Source: 66-474 sp051961995 | GTDB lineage: Bacteria; Pseudomonadota; Gammaproteobacteria; Xanthomonadales; Rhodanobacteraceae | Direction: 5' to 3' | Assembly (NCBI GenBank): GCA_051961995.1 | Contig: JBQCCR010000073.1 | Span: 1-32,596 of the forward strand | Length of the DNA stretch: 32,596 nt | Part shown: positions 1 through 10,883 of the stretch, piece by piece | Numbering within the stretch: position 1 is the first letter of the stretch | Layout of the letters: each line of letters begins with the position of its first letter | Program-made: the position numbers and the translations under genes | The notes under the pieces: generated by a model | Told to the model about the DNA's origin: nothing | The model's database searches: none | What the model saw: the letters and a program-made list of their open reading frames with translations, nothing else

Positions 1-1
1 A

Positions 2-832
2 AGCCTGCGCCTGTTCGGCGGGATCGCCGCGATCGGGCGCCGGCTCAAGGCGAGCATTCGCGAGCGCACGGGCCTGACCGCATCCATCGGCATGGCGCAC
101 AACAAGCTGCTGGCGAAGCTGGCGAGCGAGCTGGGCAAACCTGACGGCCTGTTGCACATCGAGCCGGACCGCGTCCACCCGGTGCTCGATCCGCTGCCGG
201 TCGGGCGACTGTGGACGGTGGGGCGGCAGGCGCAGGCAGCACTGGAAGGAGTCGGCATCCGCACCATCGGCGAGTTGCGTCGAGCCGATCCGGCTCGGCT
301 GAGCCGGGCTTTGGGCCGCAATGTTTCGCATCTCCAGAGTCTGGCGCGAGGCGAGGACGAGCGCGCGGTCGAGCCGGACGCGAGAGAAAAATCCATAGGC
401 GCGGAAACCACTTTTGCGCAGGACCTCGAAACTTTCGAGCAGGCTTCGGCGTGGCTGCTGCGACTTTGCGAGAAAGTGTCGGCGCGGCTGCGCCATGCCG
501 GCTTGCGCGGCCGGGTAGTGCACCTGAAGTTGCGCGAGCCGCCGTTCGTCACCCACAGCCGCCAAGCCACCTTGCCCGCGCCTACGGATTCCACTGCCGA
601 AATCCATGCTCTGGCCCGTGACTTGCTAGAAAAATGGTGGCAAACCGGGGGGCGTCGCAGGCTCCGTTTGCTGGGAGTGAGTCTGGGCGGTTTCGAGGCG
701 GCGGCACAGCCGGACCTGTTCGCGCGCGGCGCGGGTGCGACCGACAGTGTGCAGGACCGCGTCAACGCCCGATTCGGGGAAGGGAGTTTGACTCGGGGAA
801 GGGCGCTGGGAACCTATGACCGTGATGGATGA
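2..832 (+). CDS. dinB: Y-family DNA polymerase (Pol IV/DinB type), 5' end outside window
   Basis: Translesion DNA polymerase that copies past damaged template bases. The frame is open from the first complete codon at position 2, so the N-terminal catalytic half, including the YVDMD and SIDE-type metal-binding motifs, lies upstream of the window. The visible 276 residues start in the palm with SIGMAHNKLLAKLASELGKP, the family's S-x-G-x-(A/S)-xNK..AK.AS...KP signature. Next come a helix-hairpin-helix-like thumb (PVGRLWTVGRQAQAAL followed by GIRTIGELRRAD) and a little-finger domain (about residues 125-250). The gene overlaps the start of the following PilZ gene by 17 bases, which suggests joint translation. 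Y-family assignment is firm. The Pol IV (dinB) subfamily is likely from the C-terminal pattern, but the missing N-terminus prevents confirmation. Confidence 0.88.
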   Translation, partial: SLRLFGGIAAIGRRLKASIRERTGLTASIGMAHNKLLAKLASELGKPDGLLHIEPDRVHPVLDPLPVGRLWTVGRQAQAALEGVGIRTIGELRRADPARLSRALGRNVSHLQSLARGEDERAVEPDAREKSIGAETTFAQDLETFEQASAWLLRLCEKVSARLRHAGLRGRVVHLKLREPPFVTHSRQATLPAPTDSTAEIHALARDLLEKWWQTGGRRRLRLLGVSLGGFEAAAQPDLFARGAGATDSVQDRVNARFGEGSLTRGRALGTYDRDG

Positions 833-1196
833 AGAACAGGCGCGGAACACACCTCGCACGACCGGATTGCGGCACGCGCGCATGAAGAGTCAGATCGCGG
901 TGCTGCTCAGTCGCCGCGGCGATGTGTGGGCCACCGAGCTGGAAGACATCTCCGCCACCGGCGCGCTGCTGGCGCGGCCCAACAACTGGAAGGGCGCACA
1001 CGGCGACTTGTGGGTGCTGGACATGCTGTTCCAGGAAAACCTCAACATCCACTTGGAAGCGCGCGTGGCGCGCATTTCCGATGACCGCATCGGCTTCGCC
1101 TTCGCGCGAATTCCCGAGGACAAGCAGGCACCGCTCTGGGAACTGCTGGGCGGGTATGCGGATGCGTTGGAACCTTGGGAGAGCACGAGCGATTAG
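816..1196 (+). CDS. PilZ-domain protein (possible c-di-GMP receptor)
   Basis: A 126-residue protein that is essentially one PilZ domain. The family motif D-x-S-x-x-G is present as DISATG at residues 44-49. An arginine-rich stretch (R14, R19, R22) lies upstream where the RxxxR c-di-GMP-binding motif normally sits, but the exact spacing is not canonical, so ligand binding is uncertain. PilZ proteins usually act as second-messenger receptors or as adaptors in twitching, biofilm and polysaccharide control. The ATG at 816 lies inside the end of the polymerase gene; a second in-frame ATG follows at 825. Nothing in the sequence links it functionally to DNA repair, so the pairing may be only transcriptional. 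Confidence 0.8.
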   Translation: MTVMDEEQARNTPRTTGLRHARMKSQIAVLLSRRGDVWATELEDISATGALLARPNNWKGAHGDLWVLDMLFQENLNIHLEARVARISDDRIGFAFARIPEDKQAPLWELLGGYADALEPWESTSD

Positions 1197-1265
1197 CCGA
1201 TGCCCCGGATGGTTTCGGCTGCTCGTGCGAGTAGGCGACGCGGAAGCCGAGCCCCGGGTTGCTGA

Positions 1266-1727
1266 TCAGCTTTTTGGATATGGCGTTCCGTCGCGGTGCG
1301 CGTAATGCCCGACCTTGCCGTCAATCAGCATGTCGATGTTGGAGTAAGTGCACACGTCGTTGTCGCTGCGCGTACCGACTTCGAGGACGGTCGCGTTGGC
1401 GTCTGAGCGGTTGATCAGGTGGTGGCCGTCGCCGCTGTTCTTCGCGAACGTTGCGCAATCGCCGGCGCGCAGGATCGTTTCACCGCCGTCCTCGACCAGG
1501 GCCACTTCGCCCGAAAGCACCCACACGAATTCGTCGTGGCCCGAATGCCAGTGCCGCTGGCTGGACCATGAGCCGGGCGGCAACTCCAGCAGGTTCACGC
1601 CGAAGTCGCTCAACCCGCCGGCATCACCCAGCGCGCGGCGCGCGCGCGCCAGGCACGGCCGGTCGAACGGCGCGGGATAGGACGTGCCGGTGCGGCGGCG
1701 AATGGATTCCAGGTCAAGCTTCGGCAT
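1266..1727 (-). CDS. Cupin-domain protein
   Basis: Small 153-residue single-domain cupin (double-stranded beta-helix). The first cupin motif is visible as H59-W-H61 followed by E66, with the surrounding sequence HWHSGHDEFVWVLSGEVAL. The second motif contains G89-D90 and H102/H103 (GDGHHLIN). These His/Glu residues would bind one metal ion. The substrate cannot be told from sequence; related proteins include sugar-phosphate isomerase-like and transcription-associated cupins. It is the last gene of a probable minus-strand operon behind fadD and a small membrane protein, and its ATG overlaps the end of the membrane-protein gene by 14 bases, consistent with coupled translation. Confidence 0.8.
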   Translation of the reverse strand: MPKLDLESIRRRTGTSYPAPFDRPCLARARRALGDAGGLSDFGVNLLELPPGSWSSQRHWHSGHDEFVWVLSGEVALVEDGGETILRAGDCATFAKNSGDGHHLINRSDANATVLEVGTRSDNDVCTYSNIDMLIDGKVGHYAHRDGTPYPKS

Positions 1728-2082
1728 GAACGGGATTGCCGTTGAGTGCGGTATTCAAACCGAAAAGGATCAGTCCGGCCGAAAGAATCACGAACACGAT
1801 CACGCGCAGATCGAATGGTTTGTCGATGATCAGGCCGAACGCGATCGAGGCGGCAAGCCAGCAGGCGGTTCCGGCGCAGACGATCCACGCCAGTGCGGCG
1901 TCCCCTGGGCGCCAGCTCCGCAACAGATTGAGCACGCCCAGCAACGCGACCAGCACGCCGGCGCACAACGCCCACAGCAACTCGTGCGGTGTGTTGCTGA
2001 ACGCCTTGATCGAGCCGAGCGTATGGCCGATCGCGCCGAGAATCAGCAGCACGGCGAAAACACGATCCACGGTGCGCAGCAT
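1714..2082 (-). CDS. Small four-helix membrane protein of unknown function
   Basis: I do not recognise a named family. The 122 residues starting MLRTVDRVFAVLL form four hydrophobic segments (about 5-25, 34-55, 61-85 and 91-112) with very short loops, so this is an integral inner-membrane protein. I chose the start at 2082 because GGAGAAG lies just upstream at good spacing; a longer open frame reaches back to 2151 but would run into the end of fadD. It lies 28 bases downstream of fadD and overlaps the cupin gene, suggesting a three-gene unit. No catalytic motif is visible. Confidence 0.72.
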   Translation of the reverse strand: MLRTVDRVFAVLLILGAIGHTLGSIKAFSNTPHELLWALCAGVLVALLGVLNLLRSWRPGDAALAWIVCAGTACWLAASIAFGLIIDKPFDLRVIVFVILSAGLILFGLNTALNGNPVHAEA

Positions 2083-2110
2083 GTCTCTTCTCCGGCAATG
2101 GACGCAATGA

Positions 2111-3805
2111 TCAACGCGCGGTTCGTTTCTTCTCTTCATCCCGCAACTCACGCCGCAATATCTTGCCGACGTTGCTCTTGGGCAGCGAATCGCGGAATTC
2201 GATGTACTTGGGGCGCTTGTAGCCGGTCAGCTCATCGTGGCAGTACTGCTTCAGTGCGGCCTCGCTGAGCGCGGGATCCTTCTTCACCACGAACAGTTTC
2301 ACCACTTCGCCCGAATGCTCGTCCGGCACGCCGATCGCCGCGACTTCCAGCACGCCCGGATGGCGCGCGACCACGTCCTCGATCTCGTTGGGGTACACGT
2401 TGAAACCGGACACCAGGATCATGTCCTTCTTGCGGTCCACGATGTAGAGGAAGCCGCGCTCGTCCATGCGCGCGATGTCGCCGGTGCGCAGCCAGCCGGC
2501 GCCGTCCAGCACCTTGGCGGTTTCGTCGGGCCGGTTCCAATAGCCTTTCATCACCTGCGGGCCGCGTACGCACAACTCGCCGCTTTCGCTGTGCGCGACC
2601 TCGTTGCCTGCGTCGTCCAGCAGCTTCACGTCGGTCGAAGGCAAGGGCATGCCAATGGAACCCGAGTATTCCTTGAGGTCCAGCGGATTGGCCGTCACCA
2701 CCGGCGAGGTTTCGGTCAAACCGTAACCCTCGATCAGTGGAATGCCGGCGAGTTGCTTCCAGCGCTCGGCCACCGCGCGCTGCACCGCCATGCCGCCGGC
2801 CAGGGCGAACTTGACGTTGGCGAAATCGGCCTGGGAAAGATCCGGGCAGTGCGCCAGCGCGTTGAACAGCGTGTTGACGCCGGTGATCGCGCTCCAGCGA
2901 TTCTTCTTCAGCACCTTGGCGAAAGCGGGGATGTCGCGCGGATTGACGATCAGGATGTTCTCGCCGCCGAAGTGCATCATGAACAGCGCGTTCACCGTCA
3001 GCGAGAAGATGTGATACAGCGGCAGCGCGGTGATGATCTTTTCTTCGCCGTGGGTGAACAGGTCGCCGACCCAAGACGCGAGCTGCAGCGTGTTGGCCAC
3101 CATGTTGCCGTGGCTGAGCATCGCGCCTTTTGCAACGCCGGTGGTGCCGCCGGTGTATTGCAGGAAGGCGAGATCGTCATGGTCGATTTCGATCTGCGGC
3201 GTGGGCGACGAAGCGCCGCGCTTCAGCACCTCGCCGAAGCAAACGTGACCCGGAATGTCCCAGCGCGGCACCATCTTCTTGACGTGCTTCACCGCGAAGC
3301 TCATCAGCGGGCCCTTCGGGAAGCCGAGCAGGTCGCCGATCGAGGTGACGACCACGGTTTCCACCGAGGTGTCGTGGCGGACTGCAGCGAGGGTGGCGGC
3401 GAAGTTCTCCAGCACCACGATCACCTTCGCGCCGGAGTCGCGCAGTTGATGTTCCAGTTCGCGCGCGGTGTAGAGCGGGTTGACGTTGACGACCGTGCAG
3501 CCGGCGCGCAGCGTACCGAACAGCGCAACCGGATACTGCAGGAGGTTCGGCATCATGATCGCGACGCGATCGCCTTTGCCGAGCTTCAGTTCGCCGGTCA
3601 GCCACGCGGCGAAGCGTGCGCTCAGCTTGTCCAGCTCGGCATAGCTCATTGCGGTGCCGAAACTCGAGTACGCCGGGCGCTGCGGGGACCGCGCGCAGGT
3701 TTCCTCGAACATCGCCACCAGCGACGGGTAGGCGTGCACGTTGATCTCGTGGGGTACGCCCTGCGGATAACTGGCGAGCCACGGACGTTCGCTGCTGGCG
3801 TTCAT
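2111..3805 (-). CDS. fadD: Long-chain fatty-acid--CoA ligase
   Basis: Acyl-CoA synthetase of the ANL adenylating superfamily: it activates fatty acids with ATP to acyl-AMP and then to acyl-CoA, feeding beta-oxidation or lipid synthesis at the inner membrane. With 564 residues it matches FadD in length. Motifs in order: the P-loop-like YTGGTTGVAKG (217-227), YGLTETSP (361-368), GWLRTGDIA (437-445), DRKKDMI at the hinge (457-463), and the C-terminal PKSNVGKILRREL containing catalytic K548. The start at 3805 is supported by AGGGG a few bases upstream; the longer open frame to 3874 adds no recognisable sequence. It heads the minus-strand cluster with the membrane protein and cupin, and is divergent from the lipoprotein gene across about 125 bases. 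Confidence 0.93.
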   Translation of the reverse strand: MNASSERPWLASYPQGVPHEINVHAYPSLVAMFEETCARSPQRPAYSSFGTAMSYAELDKLSARFAAWLTGELKLGKGDRVAIMMPNLLQYPVALFGTLRAGCTVVNVNPLYTARELEHQLRDSGAKVIVVLENFAATLAAVRHDTSVETVVVTSIGDLLGFPKGPLMSFAVKHVKKMVPRWDIPGHVCFGEVLKRGASSPTPQIEIDHDDLAFLQYTGGTTGVAKGAMLSHGNMVANTLQLASWVGDLFTHGEEKIITALPLYHIFSLTVNALFMMHFGGENILIVNPRDIPAFAKVLKKNRWSAITGVNTLFNALAHCPDLSQADFANVKFALAGGMAVQRAVAERWKQLAGIPLIEGYGLTETSPVVTANPLDLKEYSGSIGMPLPSTDVKLLDDAGNEVAHSESGELCVRGPQVMKGYWNRPDETAKVLDGAGWLRTGDIARMDERGFLYIVDRKKDMILVSGFNVYPNEIEDVVARHPGVLEVAAIGVPDEHSGEVVKLFVVKKDPALSEAALKQYCHDELTGYKRPKYIEFRDSLPKSNVGKILRRELRDEEKKRTAR

Positions 3806-3907
3806 CGTTTCCCCTGGGTGTGAATCGGCGTCGTACGCATTCGACGATTGGAGCAGAGCCAAAAAAAATGGCAAGCTGCAATGCAGCGAGCGAGGGAGGA
3901 GCGTCGC

Positions 3908-3934
3908 ATGAGCAATTCGAAGGTGCGCACGTGA
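3908..3934 (+). other. Possible 8-codon leader ORF overlapping the lipoprotein start
   Basis: ATG at 3908 has a strong purine-rich Shine-Dalgarno sequence (GGGAGGAG) upstream and reads eight codons (MSNSKVRT) to a TGA at 3932-3934. That TGA overlaps the GTG proposed as the start of the lipoprotein gene at 3931. This could be a translational-coupling mini-cistron. It could also be the true lipoprotein start with a sequencing or real one-base frameshift. The sequence alone cannot decide. Confidence 0.3.
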
Positions 3935-4374
3935 GCCGCGTATTCATCGTGCTTGCCTGTGCGTTGTTGTGGTTGCCGCTGATCGCCGGATGCCATCGCA
4001 CTCCGGATGAGGAGCAGGTCCGGCGGGCGATTGCGGCGGCGGCGGACGCGGCGCGCAACAACGATGCCGACGGCGTGCTGGCGCAGGTCAGCAAGGATTT
4101 CATCGGCAACGAAGGTGACTTCGATCGCCGCGACCTGCAACGGTTCCTGGCATTGCGTGCGTTTCGGCACGACAGTACCGGCGTGCTGGTCGGTCCCGTT
4201 TCCGTCAAATGGCAAGGCGATCGGTTGATCGCGACCTTCACCCTGACGCTTACCGGCGGGCAATCGGGCAGCCTGCTGCCGGAACATGCCGCCGTGTATG
4301 CGATGTCCACCGCGTGGCGGCGCGAAGGCTCGCATTGGCGCTGCTACTCGGCGGACTGGCAACAAAAATTTTGA
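3931..4374 (+). CDS. Predicted lipoprotein, NTF2/SnoaL-like
   Basis: A 147-residue protein with a clear lipoprotein signal: a hydrophobic helix (VFIVLACALLWLPL) ending in the lipobox LIAGC, so the mature protein would start at the Cys and be lipid-anchored. The rest begins with a charged helix (DEEQVRRAIAAAADAARNN) and continues with alternating strands, a pattern like the NTF2/SnoaL alpha-beta fold; this fold call is inference. I start it at GTG 3931 because AAGGTG precedes it and the signal peptide begins there; the open frame continues upstream to 3820 with sequence unlike a signal peptide. It precedes the secreted peptidase gene by 116 bases. Function unknown. Confidence 0.66.
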   Translation: MSRVFIVLACALLWLPLIAGCHRTPDEEQVRRAIAAAADAARNNDADGVLAQVSKDFIGNEGDFDRRDLQRFLALRAFRHDSTGVLVGPVSVKWQGDRLIATFTLTLTGGQSGSLLPEHAAVYAMSTAWRREGSHWRCYSADWQQKF

Positions 4375-4490
4375 GGAGCTCACCGCGCTGCACGCGCGGC
4401 CCACACCTTCGGCACATGCGCGCGCGGCGAGTTTGCGGCGTCATGTGAGGTCCGGCGAGGGGCCGGTCGAAATCGCTGACGCGGGAGATC

Positions 4491-6071
4491 ATGGTGAAAC
4501 GAATTGTCTGGACGCTGGCTCTGGCCGGCGCATTGGTGGCTGTGCAACCGTTTGCCGCGTTTGCGGCGGAAGGCGACCACGCCGATGGTGCCAAGAGCGA
4601 GCAGAAAGACACCACGCCGGTACCGAAGGAGAATGCGTCGGTCACCCACGGCAGCGTGGAGATCGGCGGACGCACGGTCCATTACACCGCCACGGCGGGG
4701 AATCTCGTGATCCACAACGACAAGGGCGAGCCGGATGCGAGCTTCTTCTATGTCGCCTATACCGCCGACGACAAGGATGCACACAAGCGCCCCGTGACCT
4801 TCCTCTACAACGGCGGGCCCGGCTCATCGAGCATCTGGCTGCATATGGGCAGCTTCGGCCCGATGCGCGTGGCGACCACCGACGGCGAAGCTACGCCGCC
4901 CGCGCCGTACCACGTCATTCCCAATCACGACAGCATGCTCGACAAGACCGACCTGGTGTTCGTGGACGCGATCGGCACCGGTTTCAGCGAGGCGGTCGGC
5001 AAGGCGCAGGACAAGGATTTCTGGGGCACCGATCAGGACGTGGATGCGTTCGGGCGTTTCATCCAGCGCTACATCACCGTCAACCATCGCTGGGATTCGC
5101 CGAAGTTCCTGTACGGCGAGTCCTACGGCACCACGCGTTCGGCGGCGCTCGCCGCACACCTGCAGGACATGGGCATCGCGCTCAACGGCGTGACGCTGAT
5201 GTCCTCGATCCTCAACTACGGCGTGCTGATGCCGGGTTCGGACATGCGTTACGAGTTGTACCTGCCGACCTACGCCGCGATCGCGTGGTATCACCACAAG
5301 CTGCCGCAGCAGCCCGCGCAGATCGAACCGTTCCTGGATGAAGTGCGCCACTTCGCGGATACCGAATACGCGAAGGCGCTGGCGCAGGGCGACACCCTGC
5401 CGGCCGCGGAAGCCGATGCAGTTGCGCAGAAATTGCACCAGTACACCGGCCTGGGCGTGGACTACATCAAGCGCGCCAACCTGCGCGTGGATGCCAGCCG
5501 CTTCCGCAAGGAACTGTTGCGTGACGAAGCGCGCACGATCGGCCGCTACGACGGCCGCTTCGAAGGCATAGATGAGGATTCGGTCGGCGACACGCCCGAT
5601 TACGATCCGTCCGACACCGCGATTTCGGCGGCCTACACCGCCGCTTTCAACGCCTACCTGGATGGCACGCTGAAGTACAAGCACGACAAGCCGTACAAGG
5701 TGATGGCCGGCGCGATCCGGGACTGGGACTGGAAGCATCAGACCCGCGAAAGCCGTCGCAAGTTGCCGATGCCGTATGTCGCCGGCGATCTCGCGCGAGC
5801 GATGCGCGAGAACCCCAGCCTGCGCGTGTTTTCGGCCAACGGCTGGTTCGATCTGGCCACGCCGTTCCACGTGACCGAATTCGACATCGACCACATGCAG
5901 CTCGATCCCACGCTGCGCAGCCATGTCAGCTTCGGCTATTTCCCGTCCGGCCACATGATCTACCTGCATCCGGCCGCGCTGGATTCGCTGAAGCAGTCCC
6001 TGGACAAGTTCTACGACAACACCTTGTCGGTGAGCGCGTCGGGCGCAGCCGCGACCGCCGCCGCGAACTGA
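4491..6071 (+). CDS. Secreted serine carboxypeptidase, peptidase family S10
   Basis: A 526-residue exported hydrolase. Residues 1-25 form a Sec signal peptide (MVKRIVWTLALAGALVAV... ending AFA-AEGDH). The S10 landmarks are all present: the oxyanion-hole loop NGGPGSSS (107-114), the nucleophile in GESYG (S211), an Asp in the right context in NGWFD (D454), and a His in PSGHM (H488), giving the expected Ser-Asp-His triad of an alpha/beta hydrolase. It would remove C-terminal residues from peptides outside the cytoplasm. A GGGAG Shine-Dalgarno sequence lies before ATG 4491. The family is best known from fungi and plants (carboxypeptidase Y) but bacterial members exist, notably in peptide-consuming Xanthomonadales. 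Confidence 0.9.
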   Translation: MVKRIVWTLALAGALVAVQPFAAFAAEGDHADGAKSEQKDTTPVPKENASVTHGSVEIGGRTVHYTATAGNLVIHNDKGEPDASFFYVAYTADDKDAHKRPVTFLYNGGPGSSSIWLHMGSFGPMRVATTDGEATPPAPYHVIPNHDSMLDKTDLVFVDAIGTGFSEAVGKAQDKDFWGTDQDVDAFGRFIQRYITVNHRWDSPKFLYGESYGTTRSAALAAHLQDMGIALNGVTLMSSILNYGVLMPGSDMRYELYLPTYAAIAWYHHKLPQQPAQIEPFLDEVRHFADTEYAKALAQGDTLPAAEADAVAQKLHQYTGLGVDYIKRANLRVDASRFRKELLRDEARTIGRYDGRFEGIDEDSVGDTPDYDPSDTAISAAYTAAFNAYLDGTLKYKHDKPYKVMAGAIRDWDWKHQTRESRRKLPMPYVAGDLARAMRENPSLRVFSANGWFDLATPFHVTEFDIDHMQLDPTLRSHVSFGYFPSGHMIYLHPAALDSLKQSLDKFYDNTLSVSASGAAATAAAN

Positions 6072-6087
6072 GCAACGATCATCGGAA

Positions 6088-6101
6088 GGCCAGGGATGGC
6101 C
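6088..6101 (+). repeat. Small hairpin with CAGGGATG core
   Basis: GGCCA-GGGA-TGGCC, a perfect 5-bp stem with a 4-base loop, just behind the carboxypeptidase gene. It is one of several hairpins in this window that share the core CA(G/T)GGATG while the outer arms differ (see 16350, 16441 and 16599). Confidence 0.55.
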
Positions 6102-6126
6102 GTTTATTCCACTGGCGCACTTGGTT

Positions 6127-6150
6127 CCCTCTCCCGCAAGCGGGAGAGGG
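6127..6150. terminator. Perfect inverted repeat between convergent genes
   Basis: CCCTCTCCCGC, then AA, then the exact reverse complement GCGGGAGAGGG: an 11-bp GC-rich stem with a minimal loop. It lies between the end of the carboxypeptidase gene (plus strand) and the end of acnA (minus strand), the right place for a bidirectional transcription stop. No T-run follows on either side, so it may equally be a REP-like dispersed element acting as an RNA-stabilising hairpin. Confidence 0.6.
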
Positions 6151-6164
6151 GCAAGTCGGCGCGT

Positions 6165-8915
<2,751 letters not shown>

Positions 8916-9067
8916 GCGGATTCTCCTTGTTGGGCGCGGACCGCGCGAAACGCGGCGACTCAGCCCCTAATTATCGCGCAAATGGCCGGCGCCCGCGAAT
9001 TGAAAACTCTTGTAGACCGCCCGCAATCCCGTTCAAAGCCGCGGCACGGTGCTTCGTCCGCCCCTGC

Positions 9068-9073
9068 TACATT
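9068..9073 (+). promoter_or_regulatory. Candidate -10 box ahead of the CLC gene
   Basis: TACATT ends seven bases before the ATG at 9081, so transcription would begin at or within one base of the start codon. That would give a leaderless mRNA, consistent with the lack of a clear Shine-Dalgarno sequence. No good -35 box is visible. Confidence 0.3.
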
Positions 9074-9080
9074 TGAGCCC

Positions 9081-10880
9081 ATGTCAGTCTTCGTGCCTTC
9101 CCTCCGGCGCCGCTACGAGCAGTGGAAGATGGAGTCGCTGACCGAGAGCGACTTCCGCCCCAGCGTCAGCATCCTCAAGCTGTCGTTCATCGCGATTTTC
9201 ATCGGCGCGGCGGCCGCGGTGATCGCCTGGCTGCTGTATCGCGCGATCGGGCTGGTCACCAATCTCGCCTTCGCCGGTCGCTGGGCCTTCGATTTCATCC
9301 AGCCTGCGTTGCTGCATCCCCCGACCTGGGTGATCGTGCTGGCGCCCATCGCCGGCGGACTGGTCATCGGCCTGATGGCGCGCTTCGGAACGGAGCGGAT
9401 CCGCGGCCACGGCATTCCGGAAGCGCTGGAAGCGATCCTGTTCCGGCGGAGCAAGATGCTGCTCAAGGTGGCGATCCTGAAGCCGATCTCGTCGGCGATC
9501 GCAATCGGCACCGGCGGACCCTTCGGCGCGGAAGGTCCGATCATCATGACCGGCGGCGCGGTCGGCTCGCTGATCGGGCAGGCGTTCTATCTCACTTCCA
9601 TGGAGCGGCGCGTGCTGCTCGTGGCGGGCGCCTGCGCCGGCATGGCCGCGACCTTCGCAACGCCCATCGCGGCGACACTCGTGGCCGTGGAATTGCTGCT
9701 GTTCGAATTGCGTCCGCGCAGCACCATCCCGGTGGCGATCGCCTGTTTCGTGGCGGATGCACTGCGGCCGTATCTGATCGGCCCCGGCCCGCTGTTTCCG
9801 CTGCACGTGCAGTTCCACATCCACCCACTCGTACTGGGACTGGCCGCGGTGTGCGGCATCTTCGCCGGCGTGTTCGCCACCGCGATCACTTCGGCGGTGT
9901 ATTTCGTCGAAGACAGCTTCCACAAGCTGCCGATCCACTGGATGTGGTGGCCGGCGCTCGGCGCGCTGGCCGTCGGCATCGGCGGTGCGTTCGAACCGCA
10001 GGCGCTGGGCGTGGGTTACGACGTCATTGACAAATTGCTGACCGGGCGACTGGTCGGCCTCGCGATCCTGGTCTTCATGGTCGCGAAGTCATTGATGTGG
10101 ATCATCTACCTGGGGTCCGGCACTTCCGGCGGCGTGCTGGCGCCGCTGCTGGCGCTGGGCGCGGGGCTCGGCGGCCTGGAAGCGATGTTCTTTCCCGGCA
10201 ATGATCCGCTGCTGTGGCCGCTGCTGGGCATGTGCGCGATCCTCGCCGGCATGATGCGCATGCCGTTCACCGCGATCCTGTTCGCGCTGGAACTTACCCG
10301 CAATGCGAGCGCGTTGCCGGCGCTGCTGGTTGCATGCATCGCCGCGTATGGCGTCAGCGTCTTCCTGATGAAGCGCTCGATCCTCACCGAGAAGATCGCC
10401 CGGCGCGGCTTCCAGATCTTCCGCGAGTATTCGGTGAATCGGCTGGAGCTGACGCCGGTGCGGGACGTGATGAGCACGCAACTGGTGACCATCCGCGGCG
10501 ATGTCACCGTGCGCGAAGCCGCCGAGCGCTATTTCGGTTCCGATCAGAAATACCGCGCCTATCCGGTGGTGGACGAACACGGCGCGCTGGTCAACGTGAT
10601 CACCCGCCAGGACATGCTGCGGTTGCGCGAGGAAGATCCGTCAGGCGGAAAGACGCTCGCCGAAGCGATGCACAAGGAACCGGTGGTGGCGTTCCCGAGC
10701 GAGAGTTGCCAGAGCGTGGCCATCCGCGCGGCGGTGGAGAAGCTCGAACGCATTCCCGTCGTGGATGCCGACAAGCGCACCCTGCTCGGCATCGTCAGCC
10801 GCTACGACCTGCTGAAACCCTACACGCATTATCACGACGAGGAAAAAGTGCGCGAGCGCAGTTTCCGCAGTTCGAACTGA
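9081..10880 (+). CDS. CLC-family chloride channel/transporter with two CBS domains
   Basis: A 599-residue integral membrane anion channel or Cl-/H+ exchanger. CLC signatures are GHGIPE (109-114), GGPFGAEGP (145-153) with the gating glutamate E151, and GSGTSGGVLAP (345-355). At the site of the intracellular proton glutamate of E. coli ClcA (E203) the local sequence is VELLLFELRPRS; the exactly aligned residue appears to be Leu, so coupling may differ. The C-terminus carries two CBS domains (about 463-515 and 529-580), usually adenine-nucleotide sensors, which E. coli ClcA lacks. ATG 9081 starts the recognisable protein; the same frame stays open far upstream only because it runs antisense to acnA. 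It ends three bases from the convergent hflD gene. Confidence 0.9.
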   Translation: MSVFVPSLRRRYEQWKMESLTESDFRPSVSILKLSFIAIFIGAAAAVIAWLLYRAIGLVTNLAFAGRWAFDFIQPALLHPPTWVIVLAPIAGGLVIGLMARFGTERIRGHGIPEALEAILFRRSKMLLKVAILKPISSAIAIGTGGPFGAEGPIIMTGGAVGSLIGQAFYLTSMERRVLLVAGACAGMAATFATPIAATLVAVELLLFELRPRSTIPVAIACFVADALRPYLIGPGPLFPLHVQFHIHPLVLGLAAVCGIFAGVFATAITSAVYFVEDSFHKLPIHWMWWPALGALAVGIGGAFEPQALGVGYDVIDKLLTGRLVGLAILVFMVAKSLMWIIYLGSGTSGGVLAPLLALGAGLGGLEAMFFPGNDPLLWPLLGMCAILAGMMRMPFTAILFALELTRNASALPALLVACIAAYGVSVFLMKRSILTEKIARRGFQIFREYSVNRLELTPVRDVMSTQLVTIRGDVTVREAAERYFGSDQKYRAYPVVDEHGALVNVITRQDMLRLREEDPSGGKTLAEAMHKEPVVAFPSESCQSVAIRAAVEKLERIPVVDADKRTLLGIVSRYDLLKPYTHYHDEEKVRERSFRSSN

Positions 10881-10883
10881 CGC

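Noticed and set aside
399..432. Coordinates in AcnA residues: the Ser/Gly/Glu-rich linker considered as an unusual insertion
   Set aside because: A linker at this place is usual in AcnA proteins of related bacteria and the cluster cysteines and active-site motifs are intact.
2237..3823. 528-codon plus-strand frame opposite fadD
   Set aside because: High-GC antisense shadow; fadD has all ANL motifs, while this frame has none and an abnormal His/Arg/Asp-rich composition.
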